NCBI GenBank assembly: GCA_933822405.4
Contig: CAKOGP040002091.1
Coordinates: 709,926-773,925 of the forward strand
Source of the DNA: Cylindrotheca closterium
Taxonomy: Eukaryota > Bacillariophyta > Bacillariophyceae > Bacillariales > Bacillariaceae
DNA length: 64,000 nucleotides
Direction: 5' to 3'
Under the pieces are notes generated by a model. That model made no database searches. It saw nothing but the letters and a program-made list of their open reading frames with translations, and was not told the DNA's origin. The translations under genes were made by a program, and so were the position numbers. Each line of letters starts with the position of its first letter. Within the stretch, counting starts at the first letter, position 1. Of this stretch, positions 1 to 10,726 are shown piece after piece.

Positions 1-208
1 GCTTTTGTTGGGAGGCAATGCAATTGGAGAAGAGGGATTCAATTTCCTCGAAAGCTTGGAGGATGACGATGACAGTATCTGCACCATTACAGAAGAAGAC
101 TTGAGACCGGCGAAACCACGAAGCACAAAGACGGCCAAAACATCGAAGAGTACTGCTGCAGCCGCAGTTTCCAACAACGTATCCTTCCTCACGGGCATTG
201 CTGAATAG
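1..208 (+). CDS. 3' end of a leucine-rich-repeat-like protein (partial)
   Basis: The frame is open from the left edge of the window and stops at 206-208, so this is the C-terminal end of a gene that starts outside. The first residues (LLLGGNAIGEEGFNFLESL) match the pattern of a ribonuclease-inhibitor type leucine-rich repeat, with spaced leucines, an N, and IG-x-E-G. After that comes an acidic patch (EDDDDS) and a Ser/Thr/Lys/Ala-rich tail, as expected for a disordered C-terminus. No catalytic feature is visible. The LRR reading rests on a single repeat. Confidence 0.5.
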   Translation, partial: LLLGGNAIGEEGFNFLESLEDDDDSICTITEEDLRPAKPRSTKTAKTSKSTAAAAVSNNVSFLTGIAE

Positions 209-350
209 GGGAGTCGGGTCTACATCCAACAACAAACTATAACCTCAGATTATGAGCCTGGCAACATTCAGAGTGAATACGGTATGATTACGGAACTTTG
301 TGTTCATCATTGTTCTATTTATTTTGGATGGTAAAGATACCGTCGAATAT

Positions 351-1025
351 TTATGAGGATTCAACCCCTCCCTTGGTACAGAATTCGGCCAACCACTCCT
401 TACTTGGGCCAGTTGGTCCATAGAATTGCTTTCCAGTTCCTCGGAAAAGAGTAATCTTCACTTTTTCCTCAGGAGCATCGATGATAGCACCAAGGGCGTC
501 ATCAAAATCCAGACCACTGACATTTTTTGTGCCGACGATCACCAACTGGTCGCCACTCTTCAATTTCCCACTCTCTTCAGCGGCGCCGCCTTCTTTCAGT
601 GATTGCACAAAGATTCCTCCGAATTCCGCATCGTTCTCCTCAAAAATAATTCCCATAGGCTTTGTCAATTCAACAGATACGTAGTTGCTTGCGTCCATGG
701 AGTCGAGGAAATCTGAAAATACAAATATAATAGAAATGAGAATCCAATCAGTATTTCAGAGCCAATTGCGGCATATAATGCCAAGGAACTTACCAGATGG
801 GGTAGCGGCATCAACTTCCTGTTCTTGGGCAACTACACTCCATCCCATCCATCTGTCAATTGGCGTCTCACGTTCTGAGTCAATTTCCGAGGGTGGCGCC
901 GAAAAAGCATCTTTGACACCATCAAAGAGTCCATTGAGGGAGGTGGACGGTCTAACGTTGTTGGGTTGCACAGAGAATCCAGAAACTGTGGCAGTGGTCA
1001 ATAGGACGATTGTGGAAGTCTTCAT
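351..1025 (-). CDS. Plastid-targeted single-PDZ-domain protein
   Basis: Two exons, 794-1025 and 351-712, are joined by an 81-nt intron (GTAAGT donor, TTTTCAG acceptor) and give 197 residues. The N-terminus is a signal peptide (MKTSTIVLLTTATVSGF) with a Gly-Phe after the hydrophobic stretch. This resembles the ASAFAP-type junction that sends diatom proteins into the plastid. The C-terminal ~100 residues form one PDZ domain: a GIIF carboxylate-binding loop, then GGIFVQSL, GKLKSGDQLVIVG and a closing KVKITLFRG strand. No protease or other domain is attached, so an adaptor role in the stroma is inferred. The start was chosen because upstream in-frame codons lie outside the signal peptide and lack a better ATG. 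Confidence 0.8.
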
Positions 1026-1378
1026 TTTTAATGGTATGTACAAACTCGATTTATGACAAATGGTATGCAAAGTCCTTTGTCTATTGTTTACGACAAGGTC
1101 GAGAGGAGCTGCGTAAGATTTTCTACGTGTTTGGTTTCGAATGAGCAATGTGACCGCTGACGTGTGTACCGTGTGCATGATGTACGGTGACGGCAAATCG
1201 CGGGATTGATTCAGCTCACGAATGAGGGATTGAAGTCTTACGGTACAACTCCATGGCCGCCTTCATGCAAAATATAACTGGGTCTGAAGAGGAACCTTCT
1301 CAATACGACCGTTGTCAGTTGGAACCATATTGTTCTGTCACAAAGTCGACATATTAAATATTTAGGGTGTTTCCATAT
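1026..1378. other. Intergenic region upstream of the PDZ gene
   Basis: No supported gene. It should hold the promoter of the PDZ gene and the 3' flank of the membrane-protein gene, which is transcribed in the same direction. I see no distinct motif. Confidence 0.5.
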
Positions 1379-2698
1379 TCATGAATCTTCATCATAATGA
1401 TCTTCTTCTTCGTGACTAGGTGCAGCAGTCGGTCGTGAGATACCTCCAGTTGTGTATGAGCTTGCCCCAGTCAGTTGAACACTTTTGAAGAGTGTGCTAA
1501 ATTCCCAACCTTCCAAAAATACATCCAGTATATGAGATATCAAATCGGAATCTGACTCGTCGTCTTTTAGATAAACTACCAGTGTTGACTGAATCGGAAA
1601 GCAGTTTTCAGTTGTGACAGATGCACAAACGGAGTTGCCCAAGACAACCGTTTCAAAGATGGCGTTCCCTACCACGAATCGGTCCAAACGTTTTAATTTT
1701 CGGCCGTCGTTAAAGCACTGAGCTATCTCTGGAGCAATTTCTTGTTGCAGTAGGTCGATTTTGAGGACTTCCAAGAATGGAGAGATGTCTTGGATCCCAT
1801 CAACTGCGATGACATCCAAATCCAGAGTGAACCTCCTGAGAGTCATTAACTCCTGACCGTCCACGTCAATGCCCTCAGAAACAGTTTCGCAGGTTACAAT
1901 GTTTGGTGGATTAAATTCAAATGTCGGTGATGGACTTGGGGCAGAAGAGATTGCCACTTGAGTTGGAGAACTAGTTGTGATCTGCGGGCTGGTTGTAAGG
2001 GAAGGATCATCAGAAGTGCTGTTCAACCCGATTGCAAAACCTACTCCTAGCCCGATTGCCAATATAATCAAAAATAGTATAAAACACATCGTTTTCGTAT
2101 CCTTCCAAAAAGGCTCTGGTTTCTCTTCGTCTCCCATCGGCTGCGCCTTCACTGTGGGTTTTCCATGTGTAGGCAGTGCCTGATTCACCCGATGAACTTG
2201 AGCGGAAGGTGCTTCATGAGCTCCCTCAGGAATTGTAAGAACCGATGCTGTGATAGGTCCTTGGGAGCTTCTATTTTGCACAGGTGTTGCGGATGTCATT
2301 TCATAAGGGAGGGTAGAATGAGTGGAAACAATACTTTCTCCAGACCCCTCTCCAACGACAACGGTACTATCGTCGTTCGCTGCCGTATCCCCCGGAACGC
2401 GTTGAGCACCAGGAGCAGCCCTCAAATAGTTAGCTCGCTCGAGCGCCGTTGCTCCAGGAGGTGTCGGCATAGAACTCATGGTGCTTGAAGATGTCACGGA
2501 TCTCGCATCTACAGTTCCCCCGGCACTGGGTGGTGGAAGCTTCAAACCACCAATCGGTGGCGGCAGAGATCCCATAGTGCTTGATGACGATGTAGATCTA
2601 GAAGCGACCGTTCCTCCGCCATCATGACCGTGATTCAAACCACCAGACCTGATAGAAGAGCTTTTCGCTGGGACCTGTTTATGTTTATTGGATTTCAT
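1379..2698 (-). CDS. Single-pass type II membrane protein, function unknown
   Basis: A single-exon frame of 439 residues starting at MKSNKHKQV. A longer in-frame extension to 2821 exists but adds 41 residues that look non-coding. About 200 N-terminal residues are low-complexity, rich in Ser, Pro, Gly and Thr, and contain two related blocks (SSSTMGSLPPP and SSSTMSSMPTPP). One strong transmembrane helix follows (MCFILFLIILAIGLGVGFAI), preceded by a basic/acidic cytosolic flank. The Ser/Thr/Pro stalk then leads to a ~150-residue mixed alpha/beta region with three cysteines and an acidic C-terminus. A cytosolic N-terminus and extracellular or lumenal C-terminus are inferred from charge. I do not recognise the family. 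Confidence 0.72.
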   Translation of the reverse strand: MKSNKHKQVPAKSSSIRSGGLNHGHDGGGTVASRSTSSSSTMGSLPPPIGGLKLPPPSAGGTVDARSVTSSSTMSSMPTPPGATALERANYLRAAPGAQRVPGDTAANDDSTVVVGEGSGESIVSTHSTLPYEMTSATPVQNRSSQGPITASVLTIPEGAHEAPSAQVHRVNQALPTHGKPTVKAQPMGDEEKPEPFWKDTKTMCFILFLIILAIGLGVGFAIGLNSTSDDPSLTTSPQITTSSPTQVAISSAPSPSPTFEFNPPNIVTCETVSEGIDVDGQELMTLRRFTLDLDVIAVDGIQDISPFLEVLKIDLLQQEIAPEIAQCFNDGRKLKRLDRFVVGNAIFETVVLGNSVCASVTTENCFPIQSTLVVYLKDDESDSDLISHILDVFLEGWEFSTLFKSVQLTGASSYTTGGISRPTAAPSHEEEDHYDEDS

Positions 2699-3041
2699 TA
2701 TTGCTCCGTACTGCTCTACTTGTTGGCTGTATTTCAATGAAATGCGAACAATAAGCTGAAGACTGCAATCGATCAATCGGTTACGATGCAAAGGATGGTG
2801 GTATTGCTTGATACTGGTCACGGCACGGTTGCGAAAAGAAGAAAATCGACTGAAATGACTACAAGCACGCCGACCAATATTTATCCCAGTTAAAAAAATG
2901 CTCCCTCGATGGTGCAGACAACAGCATCTGTACCGAAACTAGAACACCATTTCTGAAGGATGTCCTACTATATTAGCTGGGATAGTTTGACAACACGTAG
3001 AATGTGATATGAAGCGTTGCTGAGGCGTGGTAGAAGACCCT
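2699..3041. other. Intergenic region upstream of the membrane-protein gene
   Basis: No supported gene. Short frames here are shadows. Presumed promoter of the gene at 1379-2698 and terminator region of the 6-phosphogluconolactonase gene. Confidence 0.5.
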
Positions 3042-4021
3042 TTAGTTCTTGATGTATGCGTCACCAAGTTTAGATGCAGCAGCTTGGTCCATCACCCAAG
3101 TTGCGACCTCACGCAATCCAACAGCTGGAAAGGTTTCGAGACTTTCATCTTCTGCCGCAACCGCTCTACGCATACCCTCCGATTTCCCTTGTGGATATTT
3201 TTCAGAGACCCCGCATGCGGCAACTACCACTTGCTTTGAATTTGCCATGACAGGTAGGGAAAGAGTAATGGATGGCGGGTTCTTCATTGCCACAGGTAGG
3301 ACCCAAGGACCATCTGCTCCTACAAGAACTTCCTGTCGGCCGGGGTAAAGTGACCTGTAGTCCAAACAAGCCATTTTGATTAGGATCAACGATTTCGTTG
3401 ATATGCACTTGGGAGCAATCGGCAGTACACTCACCCGATGTGGCCGTCATCGCCAACCCCGATCAACGCAAGATCAAAAACTGGCAATCCGGATTCATCG
3501 CGAGGCAGAACTTCCGAGCTCAATTCTTTCATTTTGGCTTCATATGATGCAGCTTCTTGGTCCCCATTATCGGTACCTTCCATGATAATCGTATTCGCGC
3601 CCTTCCAATTGTCAAGGAATAGTTTTCGTGCCTTTGCATGTGTAGCAAGATCTCCGTCGCCCATGTCGACGCATTTGTGGTTCACATAGGCAATGGTCGT
3701 CTTGGTCGTCCAATCTCCGAGAATATCGTCACCCATCAACATTTTCAAGATGGATCCCCCTGGAATGGCCAAGGCAAAATACCCACGTTCTGCGATTGCG
3801 GATTGTGCAGCTTCCAAAACGATGCTTCGTACTTTGTCGCCCACAGCATCGGCATCCGGAAGAACAACAACCTTGTCCACAGGAGTTGACACTACGGTAG
3901 CAGCGAATAAACTGGTCTTATCGGTCGACGACAACCCTGCTCCCTGGTGCATGTGTTGAGGAAGGAAAGCTGAAGAAGAGACTGACAAGAGAGCGAGAGC
4001 AACGCAGCGAAAGTATGCCAT
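3042..4021 (-). CDS. Plastid-targeted 6-phosphogluconolactonase-like protein
   Basis: Exons 3435-4021 and 3042-3354 flank an 80-nt intron (GG|GTGAGT ... TACAG|G) that splits the family signature; spliced, it reads GVGDDGHIGSLYP (about residues 188-200). The protein has 299 residues, a usual length for 6PGL plus a presequence. The N-terminus MAYFRCVALALLSVSSSAFLP is a signal peptide ending in an SAF motif, which predicts plastid import. The enzyme class hydrolyses 6-phosphogluconolactone in the oxidative pentose phosphate pathway, supplying NADPH with 6-phosphogluconate dehydrogenase downstream. Odd point: where 6PGLs usually carry a DER triplet after the second strand, this protein has NHK (in AYVNHKCVDMG). 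A glucosamine-6-phosphate isomerase-like activity is the main alternative. Confidence 0.83.
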
Positions 4022-4363
4022 TATGTTTTAGTTGCATCAATATTTTATGTCAGTCTAAAATGAAGATGAAAGATACATGCGTACATGCGTGTTGAAAATC
4101 GACTGGACTGACCAAAAATGGCCTTCGTTTTTTTATCCCCAAGGTTCCTTGGGTGGGACAGACTCTAGTTTTTTGTTGCTGATACAATGAAATCTGTAAT
4201 AGGATACAAACATAATGATAAATGATGTAACACTGTAAGATTCAATATATTAGGTATGAAAAGATAGTAGTAGTGTTAGACCACGATTGTCTAAGAAGAA
4301 AGCACGACGACGCTATTGGTGCGAATCGCCTCTGCTAGTATAAATGTCCCCAGTTTAGGTCAT
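4022..4363. other. Intergenic region between 6PGL and the oxidoreductase
   Basis: No gene supported. It holds the upstream region of the 6PGL gene and the 3' flank of the oxidoreductase gene, both on the minus strand. AT-rich towards 4190-4260. Confidence 0.5.
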
Positions 4364-6069
4364 TTACTTGAGTTGCTCTTGCAAGATTGGAGTCAAGTAT
4401 TCGGCAACCTTGAGGGTATCGACGGCAATTTGGACTGTGGCAATTCCCTCAGCAGGAAGTCCATCAACAGTGTGCTTGGCGACACGTTCCTTGACGGTGA
4501 CGTAATCAGGGTCTTGGGTGAAGAAGTAAGGCATGGCAGTTGGGTACTGAGCTTGCAATTCTTGGACCATTGCCTTATCCTCGTCATCGGGCATGTAGTA
4601 ACGGAAGACTTCCTCACCGCTTGGGTCAGAGACAAAAGCGTAAGAGTCGGTTCCTCCGCAACGGTCAGCTTGGACAGAAACAGTGTTTCCGTTCTTGGTC
4701 TTGATGGTGAACTTGATCTTATCAAAGTCGGTAAAGTCCTTGCCAGAGGGTCCCTTCAATGTTTGCAAGGAAGAGAATTCCTTATCGGCAGTGACTTCGG
4801 CAATATTGTCAACGTTGACATCGTAAAAGGAAGCCAAAAGAGCAAGTTCGTGGATGGCCATGTTCTTGAGCATACCTTCGGCGTTACGTTCAAAGCACTC
4901 TCCAAGAGATTCAGCAGTTGGCTCGTAGGCATTGTTAGAGACAAAGGTGACGTGCGATCCCTTGACGGTTTCGGCGAATTCGCGAGTCTTGCGAACATAT
5001 TTGCAGACATTCTTGTTGTATCCCATCAAGACTTCGACTCCAGCAGCTTCAGCCTCGTTCTTCATTTGTTCCAACTCGGCGACAGTGGGGGCTCCTGGCT
5101 TCTCCAAGTAGATGCACTTGGATCCCTTTTCGATGCACTCGGTCAACAAGCGTGGATTGTCAGCTGTTCGTCCAGAGATGAGTGCCAATCGTGGGGCCTT
5201 GGGTTCTGGAAGGTCGTCCATGGAGCCAATAAAGGCGGTTCCATACTTGCCTTCAGCTTCCTTTTGCCATCCAGCGAATTCAACTCCGGCTTCGGAATCC
5301 TTTCCTCCGCCCATGAACCAGGGTTCGACGACGTAGTCTAGAGAGGCGCTTGGGCATCTGTTGTTGGAGCGACGGGATTAGAGAAAAGTAGAAAAAATGG
5401 TGAGAGACCGTGTGTCGAATAACATAAGATGCCCACCATCATTTGGTCGTCCAATCGGTGGTTGGCAGTTTGAAATTTCACGTGGAAGCCAGGTGTCAAA
5501 CACGAACCCTTCGATTCGCAAGTTCAACTTCCAATTGTTCCACCTGAAAGTGACAATGGAAAACGTACCTGTCTTCAAGCATTTGAATGGCGTCTGCATT
5601 GATAGGGAAAGAAATTAGGATAACAAAAACGATGGTGAGCAAGGGGCTTGCCAATCGCCAAAACTCCAACCGATACGATTGAATGGGAAGCAATGCCATA
5701 TCATTTATTGGAAAGGATTCGTTCACGCGCAAATCACCGCTCCAAGACACAACGGGTAATGCGAGCGCTGAACGTGATGGGCCATCCGAAACTCCTCGTT
5801 GATACCCATTTCCATTCATCTATCCACCCATTCATTCAATCCCATTCCATCGTGTTCTTTGTTCACTTACGGTACCATCCCATACCCTTGTTGGGTTGTC
5901 CACATCCAACAAGGATGACTTCGGCTTGTCCCTCCTTGGCGAGTTGGAGTTGACTGGAGCCATAGGCACGAGTGGCCATGTTGCGCCCTTGACGGGTGAC
6001 AAAGGCAGATGTCTTGGAAAGAGAATTCAACATGGTAAAAGTGGCAACTGAGAAAATTTGTAACTTCAT
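4364..6069 (-). CDS. Plastid-targeted Gfo/Idh/MocA-family NAD(P)-dependent oxidoreductase
   Basis: Three exons (5871-6069, 5569-5593, 4364-5357) join in phase to give 405 residues; the middle exon is only 25 nt. The start MKLQIFSVATFTMLNSLSKTSAFV is a signal peptide followed by an SAF motif, so plastid import is predicted. Exon 1 then carries the first Rossmann strand and glycine loop (VILVGCGQPNKGMGW, about 51-65). Exon 3 carries the family hallmark EKPG (about 160-163), the lysine-containing motif next to the nicotinamide, followed by MGYNKNVCKYV. The C-terminal half is the alpha/beta substrate domain. The glycine loop GCGQPNKG is less standard than GxGxxG. Substrate cannot be predicted. 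The introns, 277 and 211 nt, are long for this window. Confidence 0.82.
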
Positions 6070-7063
6070 TGCTTTGCAGAGGGGTGAAGGATGATCTGAA
6101 ATTTGCGTGCGTATGCAAAATTATCAAAAATGGGTCGTTCGGATTTTTATGGGAAGATTTGTTGTTTTTGCCCCCCTCGAGTGAGTTCTCATCTTATGTC
6201 CGTAGAGGCTGGTACAACTTGTACGGGTATTCAATCTGGAGAACAAATTGCCGGCAGAAACCAGAAGGAGAAGGTTGCTTTGGATCCTCTACTCTCTACT
6301 AACTGGAACATCTCCTACGAGCTGTAATGCCCGCAGAAGTTGCCCTTCTGTCTCTATTGCCAGAGGATTCTTGAGCAGACTTCTTGCATCATGCATGGAA
6401 CCTCTTGAACCATGGTGGCATACCTTTCCCCAAAACTGCTCATGACATGATGGGCAGTGATCAATGATCTCTGCACGTGGGAAGACGAATCTTCAATGCA
6501 CATTGATTTGAAAGAACAAATGTGACGACATGACGAAACAACGACAATTTGATGCTAGAACGACAAATTAATGGGGTAAAGCTGCATTGAACATGGGATC
6601 AACAACGCTCGGCGCAGAAATGATACTCAACGACAATACACCTGATTTCATTCATGGTCGATGATTGGCAGGAAGACGATAAGAGGGACAGCGCTACAGA
6701 ATTCCGTCGACAGATTGAGAAAAATTCTTCCCGATCCATCGTGTCAGTCCGTCCTGACGACAGATACTCGGCTCAAGGGCATGACTACTGTACCTGCCTC
6801 CTCCCTCTTCTAAAGATACCATTATCTACAATTTGCTGATAATTGTTTTGCAGTCGAAATAGGTCGAAAACTTGATGCGGCATAGTTTACGTTTACAAAT
6901 GACGTGAATTCTAGGTCGACGACGACAAGAGGAAAATTGATTCAAATTCTAAAGAAACTATAGATCGTGGACATTTCAACTTAAAGTTTCTCATGTTCGA
7001 TGCATTCATGCAACAGCACCTTGTTTTGGGTTCATTTCATCAACATCTTTCTCATTCTCATGT
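6070..7063. other. Gene-free stretch of about 1 kb
   Basis: Only short unlinked frames without recognisable domains or plausible splice partners. It contains the upstream region of the oxidoreductase gene and the 3' flank of the beta-rich family gene at 7064. I see no repeat or RNA gene. Confidence 0.5.
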
Positions 7064-8196
7064 CTAGTTGAAATCAATAGTGCGTCTCATGTTCACCTTG
7101 ATACCTTGATTGACATTGACAAGTCCATCAAGGGGGGCCTTGAAGGTTGTTTGCCATTCACCATCGTCCCAAGTGACGCCAATGGAATCATCAGGAGTCC
7201 AAGAAGTGGTCACAGTTCCTTCGGGGAGTGTTCTGCTGTAAGAAAGGCTAAAATCACCACCGGTAGTGACACTAGGAGTGACAGTGTCCTTGCCAAAGCA
7301 ATGGGCAACGGTAATCTTTTTCGCAGTGGAATCCACTTGGACGCTTGTATTGTCCAAAGAGTATCCAATCTTGGCGCCGACAGCAGACGATGGGACATTG
7401 TAGCTGGGGTTCACCTTTAGGCTTCCACCAAGGGCATCTACAGTCTTGGAAACTTGAATCTTGGAAACAGAACCAGTCCTGGATTTCGTGTCTGTAACAA
7501 GTAACATGATGTAAAACAAGATGTACCATTCATACATATAATGAGCGCAAATGTTTTCTCAGCAGACTACATTTCAGTAGCATCAGCAACTAGTGTACGT
7601 ACCGACGCTTCCTTGCACTTGGGCATCGGTTCCATATCCACTAGCGCGGAGTTCCAAGGCAACTTTCTCCATAAAGGCGGAATCAACATCTCCTCGGAGG
7701 CTGAGATCACCAATGCCTTCGAAAGATTTCTTGATCTTTCCCCAATAAGATGGGGAAGGGACTTCATCGGTGTTGGTGATATCGGCACTGAAACCTCCCT
7801 GAAATAAAATGAATTTTGGAAGATTCAATTGAATTTGAAGTCAGAGCTTGCTTAGTCGACTGTCTTCAATACTTCGCAAAAATCACAATTAAGTAACTTC
7901 AAGGGATCCAACAACAATGGTGCGTACCTCGACATCACATCCAGCCACAGTCCCAGTTTGTTGCCATTGGACTCTGGGTTCCAATCCTCCAAGAGGTTTT
8001 CCGGCAGCATCTTCTCCGACGTTCAGTCCAACCTAATACAACGTGGAAGATATTGAGAAAGGTGCATACAGCAGTTGTCTGTCTCATTGATTCGAAATCA
8101 AAGACTTACCGAAACCTTGGGCATAGACACCTTTGGGGCACCAGCATCGGAAAAGGCGACGATATTGACAAGCAAAAGGGCACTGGAGAACTTCAT
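7064..8196 (-). CDS. Secreted beta-rich protein, divergent third member of the local family
   Basis: Four exons (8110-8196, 7928-8032, 7603-7798, 7064-7491) with introns of 77, 129 and 111 nt give 271 residues. The start MKFSSALLLVNIVAFSDAG is a signal peptide without an ASAFAP-type Phe, so secretion or the endomembrane system is more likely than the plastid. The C-terminal third is homologous to the pair at 9638 and 11228: SIGVTWDDGEWQTTF matches SLDVEWNDGDWTANV, and both end in R-x-I-(N/D)-F. The remainder is alternating polar and hydrophobic residues, as in beta-strands, with no catalytic motif. It has two more introns than its relatives. The family is unrecognised and the function unknown. 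Confidence 0.78.
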
Positions 8197-8423
8197 TTTC
8201 GAATCTGACACTTGACACTTGGTGGTGTGATTGATGATGTGAGCAAGCGGGATTTTTCGGAATGATTCCAACACGTTGGTCGAATTGGTCGGAATCGGCA
8301 TTAGATGACCTGGCCGTCCACCCGTCACTAAAGGATCCTTCGTGTCAACAAGGTTTTCCATTCGCATCATGTTCATAGTGTTCTCTCACAACAAGAAACA
8401 CTTGTACAGTGTAAATCGTGTCA
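8197..8423. promoter_or_regulatory. Bidirectional promoter with three GTGTCAA cores
   Basis: A 227-bp gap between two divergent genes. The heptamer GTGTCAA occurs at 8342-8348 and 8418-8424 and as its complement at 8212-8218. The same core lies inside the AGGTGTCAA sites of the other family promoter (10727-11227). A regulatory role is inferred from clustering only. Confidence 0.4.
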
Positions 8424-9251
8424 ATGTCAGAGGCCAACAAAAAAACGACAGCAAAGGGGCTCACCCTTAACCTCATTGCAGCGCATGTAGTCGGTCTAGT
8501 CACTTTGGCACTCATTATCAAAGAAGCGGCGGCATTTTCCAACGCCACAGAGGCTCTGGCATTCTATGGTGTTTATCACCGAGAACCGGGCAATCAGTTG
8601 ATTCACTTTTTTGGAGTGCCTGGGATTCTATGGTCTGGACTCATATTTCTGGTATGTCTATAGCTTGGTTGTCACTGGCTTGTTTTGTTTCTATCGTGTT
8701 CTAACCGAGAAGATTGGTCTACTTTGCAGGTACATTTGGATGTTCCATTTCTCTCGAATAACAAGACGATACAATATTTACTCCCAGGCAGCCAACAGCT
8801 TACCTACGGTCTAATTCTGGCTCTAGTTTACCTAGTCTTCTACTTGAATATTGATCCTATTGGAGGATCACTGTACGCACCAATAATCTACGCCATGTAT
8901 TCATCAGCATGTTATCTACATGACCAAGATCAAGAAAAGTCGGGATCAAAGTCTTGGGCTGGAACTGGAAAACTACTGAGATATGCACTTTTTATTCATG
9001 TGTTTAGCTGGTACACTCAGATTCATTGGGGGCACAAACTGATCGAAGGGGCACAGCCAGCCGTGCTAGAATCTATCGGTGGTGCTTTGACAGTCGCTCC
9101 ACTCTTTGCCTACTATGAGTTCTTGTGGCTAATCGGCTTGAATCAAGACCTCCAAATGCAGACCCTACAAGCTGTACAGGAAAAAACAATTGAAATCTGC
9201 GCTGCTGGAAACACGGCTATGCGAGTCTGCGAAACACTTAAAACCTCATAA
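8424..9251 (+). CDS. Mpo1-like (DUF962, YGL010w) fatty acid alpha-dioxygenase family protein
   Basis: Exons 8424-8651 and 8730-9251 flank a 78-nt intron and give 249 residues. Family motifs are clear: FYGVYHREPGNQLIHFFGVP (His52, His61) in exon 1 and HVFSWYTQIHWGHKLIEGAQPA (His166, His175, His178) in exon 2, spread over four to five hydrophobic segments. In yeast, the family member Mpo1 is an ER dioxygenase that alpha-oxidises 2-hydroxy fatty acids during phytosphingosine breakdown; the histidines are thought to hold iron. An ER-membrane location and a similar role are inferred here. An in-frame GTG lies six bases upstream, but the ATG at 8424 is the natural start. It is unrelated to the beta-rich genes on either side. 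Confidence 0.85.
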
Positions 9252-9637
9252 CGTTCCGCTTGCAAAGGAATTTATTCGTGTATCACCCCGCCACAACCTG
9301 TAAACTTAAAATAGAAGAATGAATCAAGCAACGTGAACCATATATTCCTATATTTTGCTGTATGGACTCCCTCACATTGAACTCAACCTGTGGCGATGCC
9401 GACGTAAGCCGCCAGCTTGAAGTGACAACCATTATACTACAAGTGAAGGCAATAAGTCATACATAAAAATGCAATAATGAAGATTACATTTCTCTACCTT
9501 GCAATAATGATGGTATGAGGGCCTTAAAGTAGCTGAATTGATTCGGGTGTGGTGTGTGAGTGGGCCATCTTGCGGGAGATATGTGCCTTGCGTGGTCCGA
9601 GAACTGGACAGGCCTGGAGAGAATGATGAGAGCCTCT
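9252..9637. other. Intergenic region between convergent genes
   Basis: No gene supported; 3' flanks of the Mpo1-like gene and the minus-strand beta-rich gene. The near-identity between the two beta-rich copies does not extend into it past the stop codon. Confidence 0.5.
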
Positions 9638-10492
9638 TTAGAAGTTGATATCACGCTTGATATGAACATTGGCGCCTTCGATATTGGTTCCGTCAAGGCC
9701 ACAGTTCACATTCGCGGTCCAGTCGCCATCGTTCCATTCGACATCCAAACTGTCATTGGGCTTCAATGTGGCAGTCAAGGAACTGTCGTCTCCCAAGTTG
9801 CGCTCCCAAGCGACAGAGATATCTCCTCTGTTGTTGATGGTTGGAGCAATACTATTGTTGTCATCCAATTGTTGACGGATGGTGACCTCTTGGTTGTCAA
9901 CAGATGCAGTCAATTTCACGTTGGTCTTGTCCATGGTATGGTCAAGTGTGACTTCTTGATTGTTTGCAGATGCGATGACTCCAAAAATGGTGTCTCCCAT
10001 ACTATGCTTGGCATCGACCTCTTGGTTGTCAGCAGAAGCAGTCAACTTGACATTAGTATTTCCATTGTCGTAAGAAAGAACGACATCGGCTTCTTCAGTG
10101 CCAAGGTCATATCTTGGGTTGATAGTGACACGACCACCATCGATATCAAGCCCTTTGGTGGCCTCGACGCGGTTGACACTGAAGCCATTGCCAGCGGAAG
10201 CGACAATGCGAAGAGAAAGGTCGGCGTCTTCATTGTCCATGTCGAGCTCGACGCCGGTGTCGGCGCTATCTTGCATGTTGCGCTCGGCACGGGCAGAGAC
10301 TCCCCATCCAGCGACGTTGGTGCTGGCCTTACCCCAGACATTGCGTGGAAGGGAAGCAATATCAGTAGTTGGGAGAGCAGCGGCTTCAATACCGTAGCTT
10401 AGGTCGACATCGCCAGTATTGGAAGCTCCTTCCCATTTGATGGAGGGGTCCAATCCATCAAGGCCGTCGAAATTTCCATCACGAACGGAGAT
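9638..10492 (-). repeat. Inverted-repeat arm 1 (exon 2 of copy A)
   Basis: This 855-bp segment is nearly identical in reverse orientation to 11375-12229, with a spacer of 882 bp. Similarity begins at the exon 2 acceptor and ends at the stop codon. Confidence 0.9.
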
Positions 10493-10726
10493 CTAATGAG
10501 GATGATTACAAGAAGGCAGAAGGAAAGTTTTAGTATACCGTTGTTGTCGAAAAAACTTTGTCGTAATCGTCGTCGTCGTCATTATCGACAAGTCTTCACG
10601 ACCAACAACAGAAGGGAGGGTTCTCGTCATTGCTGAAAAGATGCCATGACAACTTACGGATAGCTGGGGCTTTCCTGCGTAAGCACAGGATGCGGCGAGG
10701 GCTAGGACTGCAATGGAAAGTTTCAT
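9638..10726 (-). CDS. Secreted beta-rich repeat protein, copy A of an inverted pair
   Basis: Exons 10658-10726 and 9638-10492 around a 165-nt intron give 307 residues. Exon 1 encodes a signal peptide, MKLSIAVLALAASCAYAGKP, with no plastid motif. The mature part is acidic, lacks Cys-rich or catalytic motifs and is rich in alternating strand-like sequence. About residues 190-250 hold three copies of a 22-residue unit centred on (A/V)-(D/N)-NQEV. The chain ends in an aromatic residue (KRDINF), a feature of beta-barrel C-termini but not proof of one. Copy B at 11228-12229 is about 95% identical over exon 2 yet differs in exon 1 and in the intron. Function unknown; a cell-surface or endomembrane structural protein is a guess. 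Confidence 0.85.

Noticed and set aside
4316..5341. Plus-strand open frame of 341 codons opposite the oxidoreductase exon
   Set aside because: It is the antisense shadow of exon 3 of the oxidoreductase, with no recognisable domain; the minus strand carries the family motifs.
6103..6445. Short plus-strand frames in the 1-kb gap
   Set aside because: They overlap each other in different frames and lack motifs or credible splice sites.
9560..10402. Plus-strand frame of 280 codons, mirrored at 11465-12205 on the minus strand
   Set aside because: Both are antisense shadows of the two near-identical beta-rich exons. Their mutual similarity follows from the sense-strand duplication.
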